This document shows, piece after piece, positions 6,956 to 13,297 of a DNA stretch of 20,540 nucleotides. Within the stretch, counting starts at the first letter, position 1; every line of letters starts with the position of its first letter. Source of the DNA: Candidatus Peregrinibacteria bacterium (GTDB lineage Bacteria > Patescibacteriota > Gracilibacteria > Peribacterales > Peribacteraceae); contig JACQCJ010000082.1 of NCBI GenBank assembly GCA_016201685.1, positions 1 to 20,540 of the forward strand, written 5' to 3'. Made by a program: the position numbers and the translations under genes. Under the pieces are notes generated by a model, which made no database searches, was not told the origin of the DNA, and saw only the letters and a program-made list of their open reading frames with translations.

Positions 6956-7944
6956 CGCACCCTCCCATCCGCGTCGGCATCGTGGGGGCATCGGGCTTCG
7001 TGGGGCGGGAACTCTCGGCTCTCCTGGCAAACGATCCGCGCATCGCACTCTGCTTCGTGCAATCGGAATCGAGAGCGGGAACACGATCAATGGAAGCCGC
7101 ACTCGACTACGAAGATCTGACGCTCTTCGCGATGATCGAGCGATGTCCGCACTGCGTGTGCTTCGCCACCCCCCACGGCATCGCGCTGCGGGATGCGGGG
7201 GCATTCCTCGCTCAGCGGATTCGCGTGATCGATCTCTCAGCCGATTTCCGCTTCAAGGATCCTCGCGTGTACGAGCGAACGTACGACACGGCTTACACCC
7301 ACACCGGTCCCCCACCCGTGTACGGACTCACGGAGTTCGCCGGGGAGGAATTGGAGAGCGCCATGCTCGTGGCGAATCCCGGGTGCTACGTCACCGCCTC
7401 GCTCCTCGCCGCTCTTCCGATCCGGGAAAAAATCGAATGGGCGGTCTTCGACGGAAAATCCGGGTACTCCGGCGCGGGGGCCGCGCGCGCGGAGGAGCTC
7501 TCGCTGCAAACGCGCGATGACGTCCTTCCCTATACGCTGACACAGCATCGCCACGCTCCGGAGATCCAGCAGTTCTTCCGTCAGCCGGTCTTCTTCACGC
7601 CCCACGTGCTCGGGACCTTCCGCGGCATGGAGGTGACTGCGCATCTGCGAATTGCCGAGGATCATCGCAATGAAGATTTTCTGAAGATCTTCCGAGACGC
7701 GTACCGCGATGCTCCGTGCGTCACGATCCAAGAAGACATTCCTCAGTTGAAGAACGTGCGCGATACCAGTCGAGCGATTCTGGGAGGATTCTCCATGGAT
7801 GATCACGGAAGGCTTGTGATCGTCTCAGCGCTCGATAACCTGCGCAAGGGGGCGGCGAGCCAAGCAGTACAGAACCTGCACGCGATGTTCGGGCTGCCTC
7901 GCGAGATACCGGAGATCCCCCCTACCCGTCTCTTCCCTTCCTGA
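6952..7944 (+). CDS. argC: N-acetyl-gamma-glutamyl-phosphate reductase ArgC
   Basis: Reduces N-acetylglutamyl 5-phosphate to the semialdehyde with NADPH, the third step from glutamate to ornithine. The 330 residues show the Rossmann motif GIVGASGFVGRE (9-20), the catalytic-Cys segment VANPGCYVT (C145), the substrate loop GKSGYSGAGAA, HRHAPEI with the conserved His, and TPHVLGTFRGM. The start is a GTG overlapping the argJ stop (GTGA), which indicates translational coupling; there is no other start near the glycine motif. Its TGA is 2 bp before argB. It acts in the cytoplasm. Confidence 0.95.
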   Translation: MTHPPIRVGIVGASGFVGRELSALLANDPRIALCFVQSESRAGTRSMEAALDYEDLTLFAMIERCPHCVCFATPHGIALRDAGAFLAQRIRVIDLSADFRFKDPRVYERTYDTAYTHTGPPPVYGLTEFAGEELESAMLVANPGCYVTASLLAALPIREKIEWAVFDGKSGYSGAGAARAEELSLQTRDDVLPYTLTQHRHAPEIQQFFRQPVFFTPHVLGTFRGMEVTAHLRIAEDHRNEDFLKIFRDAYRDAPCVTIQEDIPQLKNVRDTSRAILGGFSMDDHGRLVIVSALDNLRKGAASQAVQNLHAMFGLPREIPEIPPTRLFPS

Positions 7945-7946
7945 TC

Positions 7947-8792
7947 ATGCCCACTGCATTGCTCCTGCGCGAGGCGTTGCCCTACCTGAAGCGGTTCCAC
8001 GGGAAGGTCTTCGTGCTCAAGGCCGGCGGCAAAGTGCTCACGCATCCGGATTTCCCGCTCCTCATCCAGGATATCGCGACCCTCACGTACATGGGGATCC
8101 GCGTCATCGGCGTCTTCGGGGCGGGTCCGCAGCTCAATGAGGCGTTCCGCAAGCGGAAGCTCGCATCGCGCACAATCCACGGGATGCGCGTCACGCTCCC
8201 CGCGATGATGCCGGTGATGGAAGAAGTGCTGGAGTGGGAAGCGCAGATGCTGACGACACTGTTCGCACAGCAGGGAGTGCGGGTGCATCGCATTGAGGAG
8301 TGCCTGGAGGCGCAGCGCCATACGTTCGAGGGCATCGCCACAGACGAGCACCGCACCGGGAGCGTGTGCGCGGTGGATGAACGCTGCATTGCATCGCTCT
8401 TCGCTGAACACTGTCTCCCGCTGTGCCTTCCGATCATCGGGAATCTCAACTGCAACGCCGACGACGTGGCGCTCGCGATTGCCCGATCGCTCCAGGTGGA
8501 GAAGCTCATCTTCCTCACGGGCACCAAGGGCATCCTCGTCCCCGACCCGGACGGAGCGGAGCAGCTCCTGACCTCCGCCACGCCGCAACTCCTGCAACAG
8601 CACATCGATGCCGGACACATCGACGGAGGGATGATCCCCAAGGCCCGCGCCGCGATGGCGGCCGTGGACGCGGGTATCCCCCGCGTGCATATCATCTCCG
8701 GTCTCCACGACGGCACGCTGCTGCGCGAGCTCTTCTCCAAACACGGCAGCGGGACGCTCATCGCCAAGGCGATCACCCCCGACGAAGCATGA
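7947..8792 (+). CDS. argB: Acetylglutamate kinase ArgB
   Basis: Phosphorylates N-acetylglutamate with ATP. An amino-acid kinase fold of 281 residues: LKAGGKVL near residues 24-31 (the family's KxGG phosphate loop, Lys25), FGAGPQLNEAF (usually GGGPQ), GNLNCNADDVALAIA (the substrate-binding NxNAD element) and GGMIPKARAA near the C-terminus with the catalytic Lys. Gly-to-Ala changes in the first two loops are mild departures. The N-terminal helix that mediates arginine inhibition in hexameric enzymes is short here, so feedback control is uncertain. The ATG lies 2 bp after the argC stop and the TGA overlaps the argD ATG by 4 bp. Confidence 0.94.
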   Translation: MPTALLLREALPYLKRFHGKVFVLKAGGKVLTHPDFPLLIQDIATLTYMGIRVIGVFGAGPQLNEAFRKRKLASRTIHGMRVTLPAMMPVMEEVLEWEAQMLTTLFAQQGVRVHRIEECLEAQRHTFEGIATDEHRTGSVCAVDERCIASLFAEHCLPLCLPIIGNLNCNADDVALAIARSLQVEKLIFLTGTKGILVPDPDGAEQLLTSATPQLLQQHIDAGHIDGGMIPKARAAMAAVDAGIPRVHIISGLHDGTLLRELFSKHGSGTLIAKAITPDEA

Positions 8793-10468
8793 CGTTCCTC
8801 ATAGAAAACTACCGGCGATCGCCCCTCTCCTTCGCGAGCGGCGATGGCGTTTGGCTCCGCGGCGCCGACGGGAAACGGTATCTGGACCTCGTCGCGGGCA
8901 TCGCCGTGAATCCGCTGGGTCATCGGCATCGCTCCATCCTGCACGCGATACGCAGAGCGTCACGCTCTCCGCTGCACCTCTCGAATCTCTACGAGATCCC
9001 CGAGCAGGAGACGCTCGCGCGGATGCTCTGCGCCCGTGCGGGGAACGGCTATCGCGCGCTCTTCGTGAATTCCGGAACGGAAGCGAACGAGGCGGCGCTC
9101 AAGCTCGCGCGCAAGGCGACGGGGAGAACGAGGCTCATCAGTTTCTCCGAGGGATTCCACGGCAGAACGTTCGGGTCGCTCTCGCTCACGCCCAAGCCCA
9201 CTATGCAGGACGCCTTCGTCCCCCTCGTGCCGGATTGCGCGACGTTGGCGTTCAATGACCTCGAGGATCTCCGCACGATTGATCGAAGGGTGGCAGGGGT
9301 TATCGTCGAGTGCATCCAGGGCGAAGGCGGACTCGTCGCTGCCGATCCGCAGTGGATGAAGGCATTGCGGAAACGAACGAGGGACGTGGGCGCGCTGCTC
9401 ATCGTCGACGAAGTGCAGACGGGCATGGGACGCACGGGGACGTTCTTCTGCTACGAACAGTACGGCATCGCGCCCGACATGATCACGATGGCGAAGGGGC
9501 TGGGGGGCGGCGTGCCCATCGGAGCATTGATCGCACGCGAGAAGGTGGCCAAGCACTTCACTCCCGGATCGCACGGAAGTACATTCGGCGGCAATCCCTT
9601 CGTGTGCACCGTGGCGGGAGCGGTCGTGAACGTCATCGGGAAACCCGCATTCTTCGAGCGCGTCGCTCGCCTGGGCGCGCACACTCTCCAAGAGCTTCGG
9701 ATCATCGCAGAAGAGTTCCCGGAGATACTCATCGAGATCCGCGGCAGAGGCCTCATGATCGGGATCGTCTTTACAGCCCCAGACCTGGCCAAAGAGGCGA
9801 AGACCCTGCTCGAAGAACGGGGAATCCTCACGAATGTCACGGCGGACTGCGTGATGAGGCTCCTCCCGCCGCTCATCATCGAGGGGACCCACATCAATCG
9901 CTTTCTCCGTTCATTCAGAGCGGTGTTGCGCATCATTTCCTCGCGTGCTGCCAAGGAAAATCTCCATGGAACGATTGTCCCGGCGACCGTGAAAGATCTC
10001 GCAACGATCCGGGCAATCCATCGCGCATGTTCGCGCAAGCCCTACCGCACGTCTCGTGGCACACCGTATCTCAAACCTCTGACGAGAGAAGAAATGCAAT
10101 CCCTTCTTCCACGCACGTTCATGCTCACGAAACGTACCACAATCATCGGCAAAGTTCACTGGCAGATGATTGGACGATCGTCCCGCGCGGCGCTCCTGGG
10201 AGGCCTCGCGGTGCGCGGCGGGAGCCAAGGCAACGGCCATGCGAGAGTGCTCATTGCAGCGGCACTCTCTTCCATGAAGAATGATAGATACCGCAGAGCC
10301 GCGGCGATCACGGCCTCCCCGCAGGTGCAATCTCTCCTGCGCGGGTGCGGATGGAAGGAGAACGATCGCGCATTCCCTTCTCTCCTCCGGAAATCCAAAG
10401 CGAGATTCGCCGCGTCAGAACGGGGAATGGTGAGAATGTTCATCTTGGATACGAAAGAAACACGATGA
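8789..10468 (+). CDS. argD: Acetylornithine aminotransferase ArgD fused to a C-terminal GNAT acetyltransferase domain
   Basis: A 559-residue fusion. Residues 1-385 are a class-III PLP aminotransferase of ArgD type, converting N-acetylglutamate semialdehyde to N-acetylornithine: SGTEAN (95-100), FHGRTFGSLS (123-132), QGEGG (177-181), IVDEVQTGMGRTG (205-217, Asp207), MAKGLGGG with PLP Lys236, and STFGGNP (264-270). Residues 392-559 form a GNAT domain: ATVKDLATIRAI (399-410), the acetyl-CoA loop SQGNGHA (479-485, Q/RxxGxG/A type), then SPQVQSLLRGCGW (510-522). Its order and the final Arg-rich segment resemble ArgA-type N-acetylglutamate synthases, so it may make the first acetylglutamate for the pathway. 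ArgD alone is about 390-400 aa. The frame is open throughout with no stop at the junction. The start overlaps the argB stop (ATGA). The aminotransferase call is firm; the exact GNAT substrate is inference. Confidence 0.92.
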   Translation: MTFLIENYRRSPLSFASGDGVWLRGADGKRYLDLVAGIAVNPLGHRHRSILHAIRRASRSPLHLSNLYEIPEQETLARMLCARAGNGYRALFVNSGTEANEAALKLARKATGRTRLISFSEGFHGRTFGSLSLTPKPTMQDAFVPLVPDCATLAFNDLEDLRTIDRRVAGVIVECIQGEGGLVAADPQWMKALRKRTRDVGALLIVDEVQTGMGRTGTFFCYEQYGIAPDMITMAKGLGGGVPIGALIAREKVAKHFTPGSHGSTFGGNPFVCTVAGAVVNVIGKPAFFERVARLGAHTLQELRIIAEEFPEILIEIRGRGLMIGIVFTAPDLAKEAKTLLEERGILTNVTADCVMRLLPPLIIEGTHINRFLRSFRAVLRIISSRAAKENLHGTIVPATVKDLATIRAIHRACSRKPYRTSRGTPYLKPLTREEMQSLLPRTFMLTKRTTIIGKVHWQMIGRSSRAALLGGLAVRGGSQGNGHARVLIAAALSSMKNDRYRRAAAITASPQVQSLLRGCGWKENDRAFPSLLRKSKARFAASERGMVRMFILDTKETR

Positions 10469-10480
10469 AATGTGGAATTG

Positions 10481-10525
10481 CGGAGAGAAGAAACGTCGTC
10501 GTCAACGCGCTCTTCTTTCTCTCTG
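10481..10525 (+). terminator. Long hairpin after the arginine operon
   Basis: Bases 10481-10492 pair with 10513-10525 (12 pairs, one wobble, one bulged T) around a 20-nt loop, starting 13 bases after the argD stop. No T-run follows, so it may end, process or stabilise the arg transcript instead of being a classic intrinsic terminator. Confidence 0.35.
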
Positions 10526-10569
10526 CACGAAGAGACGTACACTGTGACTCATCCATTCCCCACACGTTC

Positions 10570-11013
10570 ATGAAAAAATTCCCTTTCGTTGCGGCAGCGG
10601 GCGCGCTTGCATTGTCGCTGTCACTGACAGCTTCCGCGGAGGACACCGCTCCCCCTGCAGGCACGCCCACATCGACCGCTCCGCACATGATGAAGCAGGA
10701 CAAGAAACCGAACGTGACCGTGAATGGCGGCTGCATGGCCGCTGCCGTCACCAGGCGCGACCCTGCGATTGCGGCGGCATTGCAACTCGTGGTGACAGCT
10801 ATCCAAAAACGCGGCACGGATGAATCGGCCGCCTGGACGAACAATGACAAGAACGCGCTCAAGGCCGCTCATCAGGCGTTCGAGGGCACCTGGAAGACAT
10901 TTGATCAATCACGCAAGGCGGCGTGGACGCAATTCGCAACCGATGCCAAAGCCTGCAAGACCACTGCGGGCATGACGAACGCCGATGCTCCGACGGGACC
11001 GAGCGGACTGTGA
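10570..11013 (+). CDS. Small secreted protein with conserved CMxAAVxxRD motif
   Basis: A 147-residue exported protein of unknown function. Residues 1-23 are a signal peptide (MKKFP start, Ala/Leu core, ASA cleavage). A Pro/Thr/Ala-rich linker (24-47) leads to a mostly helical domain at 48-131 beginning VNGGCMAAAVTRRDPAI and ending DAKACK; its only two Cys (C55 and C129) could form one disulfide. The same domain heads the protein at 18937, where C36 and C122 take these places. The frame is open further upstream, but ATG 10570 gives the signal peptide, and TACACT (10538-10543) is a likely -10 box with a 26-nt C-rich leader. It is followed by a terminator. I recognise no named family. Confidence 0.72.
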   Translation: MKKFPFVAAAGALALSLSLTASAEDTAPPAGTPTSTAPHMMKQDKKPNVTVNGGCMAAAVTRRDPAIAAALQLVVTAIQKRGTDESAAWTNNDKNALKAAHQAFEGTWKTFDQSRKAAWTQFATDAKACKTTAGMTNADAPTGPSGL

Positions 11014-11036
11014 ATTCTCTGATCGGAGGAGAACGA

Positions 11037-11061
11037 GAGGCTCCGACAGTGGGCCTCTTTT
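11037..11061 (+). terminator. Intrinsic terminator of the small secreted protein gene
   Basis: GAGGCTC (11037-11043) pairs with GGGCCTC (11051-11057; one G-T wobble) around a 7-nt loop, followed by TTTT and then A-rich sequence. It begins 23 bases after the stop and overlaps the stop codon of the convergent regulator, so it may serve both strands. Confidence 0.6.
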
Positions 11062-11875
11062 AAAAATACTTCCTCAACTTCCCCCGCAGCAGCTCGGCCT
11101 GCTTGGCATTCCGCCACACGGTCAGCTTGTAGGAACCGCGCATCGTGAAGATGTCGAGGAAGAGGTCGTGATCGAATTCTTCCATGGTCTTCACGCGATC
11201 GAAGAAGAAGGCGAAGTGCCTTGCAATCTTCTCGGGGAGGATGCATTCGATTACGTACTCGCCGTAGACGTTGAGATTGTAGCCGGCACTCGGGAACGGC
11301 GCGCCCTTCGCGGTCACGGCAGGGAAGACCTCATGGATCCTCTGTGCACCGATGCGATCGAGTGCGGTATCATTGCCGAAGACCCAGTGGCAATCGATCC
11401 CCGCCTCCTTCAGCTCTTTGTAGAAGCCGATCTCCTCGGCGTTGCGCCCGAGTTGCCACCATGCGTGCGAGTAGTACTTGTAGAGCGTCCTCTCCTGGAG
11501 CAGGCGGTAGAGCGAGACGAGCACGTGGTTCCAGATCGCTTCGATATCCAAGAACGAATGGGCGAGGTAGACCTTCTTCTCCCCGAGACGCAGGGGAAAT
11601 TCCTCAACGCGCTGGAGGATTCGCTTCGCTCTCCCCGCGAGGAACTCAAGGTACGATACCCACATGAGGTTGAGGGAGAGCGTCCCCTCAATCTTGATGA
11701 GGATTTGCCCATTGAGCATGCGGGTGACGACGCGGTAGAGTTGTGGGAGGGAGACAGTGACTTTTCGTTTGCTGCGGAGATGCTCATGGAGCTGCGCGAT
11801 CGTGCACTGGGGATACACGGCTACCATGTCGATGATGGCGCTGTAGAGAGGGTGGATGGGATCGAGTGCGAACAT
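11060..11875 (-). CDS. Putative winged-helix regulator
   Basis: A 271-residue protein whose first 75 residues look like a winged helix: HPLYSAIIDMVAVYPQCTIAQLHEHL, then SLPQLYRVVTRMLNGQILIKIEG as recognition helix and wing. The remaining 190 residues (for example SHAWWQLGRNAEEIGFY and GYNLNVYGEYVIECI) match no family I can name and could bind a ligand or protein partner. DNA binding is inferred from the N-terminus only. The frame is open to 11938, but ATG 11875 is favoured: a TTGCAA-16-TATGAT promoter (minus strand) ends 7 nt before it, implying a leaderless message. It is divergent from the secreted fasciclin gene and may control it. Confidence 0.6.
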   Translation of the reverse strand: MFALDPIHPLYSAIIDMVAVYPQCTIAQLHEHLRSKRKVTVSLPQLYRVVTRMLNGQILIKIEGTLSLNLMWVSYLEFLAGRAKRILQRVEEFPLRLGEKKVYLAHSFLDIEAIWNHVLVSLYRLLQERTLYKYYSHAWWQLGRNAEEIGFYKELKEAGIDCHWVFGNDTALDRIGAQRIHEVFPAVTAKGAPFPSAGYNLNVYGEYVIECILPEKIARHFAFFFDRVKTMEEFDHDLFLDIFTMRGSYKLTVWRNAKQAELLRGKLRKYF

Positions 11876-11882
11876 GATTCTT

Positions 11883-11910
11883 ATCATAGGAAAATTCTCA
11901 TATTTTGCAA
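11883..11910 (-). promoter_or_regulatory. Promoter of the winged-helix gene
   Basis: On the minus strand, TTGCAA (11905-11910), a 16-bp spacer and TATGAT (11883-11888). The -10 box is 7 nt from ATG 11875, so the transcript would start at or very close to the initiation codon. Confidence 0.5.
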
Positions 11911-11937
11911 ATACCTGGACTATACCTTCATGATTCA

Positions 11938-11965
11938 TTGATTCGAGAAAGAATTTGAATATGAT
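11938..11965 (+). promoter_or_regulatory. Promoter of the fasciclin gene
   Basis: TTGATT (11938-11943), a 16-bp spacer and TATGAT (11960-11965). The -10 box is identical to that of the divergent regulator promoter and has the same spacing. A 33-nt pyrimidine-rich leader separates it from GTG 11999. Confidence 0.55.
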
Positions 11966-11998
11966 CCGCTCAGTTCATATTTCTTTCCCCCTCTCTGT

Positions 11999-12559
11999 GT
12001 GAACCTGAAATACTTCCTTTCCCTTCTGACGGGAGCAGCCATGAGCCTCTCGTTCGTCACCGTATCCTCCGCCATGCAAGGCGATGCGATGATGAAGACA
12101 AACATGCAGCCGCCCGGCGTGATGGTCGGCGGCGCACTGATGGTGCCGAATCTGAACATCGTTCAGAACGCACTGAACGCCAAGAACGTCACGACGCTCG
12201 TGGCAGCCGTCAAAGCGGCCGGGCTCGTGGACACCCTGAGCGGTCCGGGACCCTTCACCGTCTTCGCTCCCACGAATGACGCTTTCAAGAAGCTCCCCAA
12301 AGGGACGGTGGAGACTCTGCTGATGCCGGTAAACAAGGACAAGTTGACGGCCATCCTCACCTACCACGTCGTCGCCGGAAAGTTCACGAGCAAAGATCTC
12401 AAGAACGGCATGACGCTGACGACTGTTCAGGGCGCGACGCTGAAGATCAAGAAATCCGGATCCAACATCTTGGTCAACGGGATTCGGATTACGACAAAGG
12501 ACGTGATCTCCAGTAATGGCGTGACGTTTGTCATTCCCGCGGTGCTGATTCCAAGCTGA
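11999..12559 (+). CDS. Secreted fasciclin (FAS1) domain protein
   Basis: A 186-residue exported protein with one FAS1 domain, a fold used in cell adhesion and surface binding. Residues 1-25 are a signal peptide (YFLSLLTGAAMSLSFVTVSSA), followed by a short Met-rich linker. The FAS1 domain spans about 53-184: NIVQNALNAKNVTTLVAAVK, the H1 motif GPFTVFAPTNDAFKKLP, YHVVAGKFTSKDL (H2 region), ILVNGIRITTKDV and the closing VTFVIPAVLIPS, where family members usually have NGVIHVIDAVLLP. It starts with GTG preceded by TTTCCCCCTCTCTGT and no Shine-Dalgarno site. A strong terminator follows 15 bases after the stop. It is a single-domain protein with no membrane anchor, so it is probably released or bound non-covalently. 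Confidence 0.9.
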   Translation: MNLKYFLSLLTGAAMSLSFVTVSSAMQGDAMMKTNMQPPGVMVGGALMVPNLNIVQNALNAKNVTTLVAAVKAAGLVDTLSGPGPFTVFAPTNDAFKKLPKGTVETLLMPVNKDKLTAILTYHVVAGKFTSKDLKNGMTLTTVQGATLKIKKSGSNILVNGIRITTKDVISSNGVTFVIPAVLIPS

Positions 12560-12574
12560 TCTTCTCTCGGAGCG

Positions 12575-12602
12575 AAGGGCGGCGAGAGCGCCGCCCTTTT
12601 TT
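12575..12602 (+). terminator. Intrinsic terminator after the fasciclin gene
   Basis: A perfect 10-bp stem, AAGGGCGGCG (12575-12584) with CGCCGCCCTT (12589-12598), loop AGAG, followed by a run of six T (12597-12602). It is the strongest terminator in the window and ends only 16 nt before the msrB lipoprotein ATG. Confidence 0.88.
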
Positions 12603-12618
12603 CTTTCCACGCACTCCC

Positions 12619-13239
12619 ATGAAACGCTTTTCCATCCTCTCCGGCCTTCTCATTCTGATGCTCACTGCGTGTGCTCCGACCACTGGGTCCAACGAAGGAT
12701 CCTCAATCTCGTCCGGGGGACTCTCCTCTTCGAAACCCGCGGCGATGGAACACGTCACAAGCTCCGCAATCGAGAAGAACAAGTCATCTGCGCAAACGAC
12801 AAGTACATCCTCGACGTACACCTGGAATGAGGCAGAGGCATTGAAGTCACTCCCCACGACCGAGGAGGGATGGAAGAAGATGCTCACATCGGACCAGTAC
12901 GCGGTGCTGCGCCAGGCGGGCACGGAGCAGCCCTATACGAGTGACTTGCTGAACGAGCACCGGAAGGGAACATTCGTGACTGCCGACTGCGGCGAGCCGG
13001 TCTTCCGCTCCGAGCAGAAGTTCGATTCCCACACCGGCTGGCCCAGCTTCTGGGCGCCGATCACGAAGGATGCCGTCATCGAGAAGACGGACAATTCGGG
13101 AGGAATGCAGCGGACCGAAATACTGAGCAAGTGCGGCGGCCATCTGGGGCATGTGTTCACCGATGGCCCGCAGCCGACAGGACTCAGATATTGCATGAAC
13201 GGCCTCGCCTTGAAGTTCATTCCGGATGCGGGGCAGTAA
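12619..13239 (+). CDS. msrB: Lipoprotein MsrB (peptide-methionine (R)-S-oxide reductase)
   Basis: A 206-residue MsrB outside the cytoplasm. Residues 1-18 are a lipoprotein signal with lipobox LTAC (lipidated Cys18). A Ser/Thr-rich linker runs to about residue 68. The MsrB domain (about 75-203) has AGTEQPYTSDL, CGEPVFRSEQKFDSHTGWPSF, the SKCGGHLGHVFTDGP element with the active-site His residues, and GLRYCMNGLALKFIP, whose Cys is catalytic. Zinc-type MsrB proteins have two CxxC pairs; here each pair keeps only its second Cys (TADCG and LSKCG), so the metal site is half present. It likely repairs oxidised surface proteins and needs an extracytoplasmic reductant not visible here. No Shine-Dalgarno site is seen, and a terminator stands 16 nt upstream, so its promoter is unclear. 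Confidence 0.92.
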   Translation: MKRFSILSGLLILMLTACAPTTGSNEGSSISSGGLSSSKPAAMEHVTSSAIEKNKSSAQTTSTSSTYTWNEAEALKSLPTTEEGWKKMLTSDQYAVLRQAGTEQPYTSDLLNEHRKGTFVTADCGEPVFRSEQKFDSHTGWPSFWAPITKDAVIEKTDNSGGMQRTEILSKCGGHLGHVFTDGPQPTGLRYCMNGLALKFIPDAGQ

Positions 13240-13254
13240 GAGTTGTTCTGCTGC

Positions 13255-13295
13255 CCAGTGGTTTGTTCCGAGTCTCTTACCGACTCTCGAACTGG
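13255..13295. terminator. Imperfect hairpin between convergent genes
   Basis: CCAGT (13255-13259) pairs with ACTGG (13291-13295), and an inner arm GTTCCGAGTC (13265-13274) largely pairs with GACTCTCGAAC (13282-13292) with bulges. It fills the 58-bp gap between the msrB lipoprotein stop and the sensor stop. There is no strong T-run, so a bidirectional terminator role is tentative. Confidence 0.35.
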
Positions 13296-13297
13296 CC

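Noticed and set aside
5753..7204. A 483-codon minus-strand frame opposite argJ and the start of argC
   Set aside because: It spans two well-supported genes in antisense and reads as Arg-rich low-complexity sequence without domains.
8423..8788. Upstream extension of the ArgD frame inside argB
   Set aside because: The translation there is an out-of-frame reading of argB; ATG 8789 overlaps the argB stop as ATGA and begins normal ArgD sequence.
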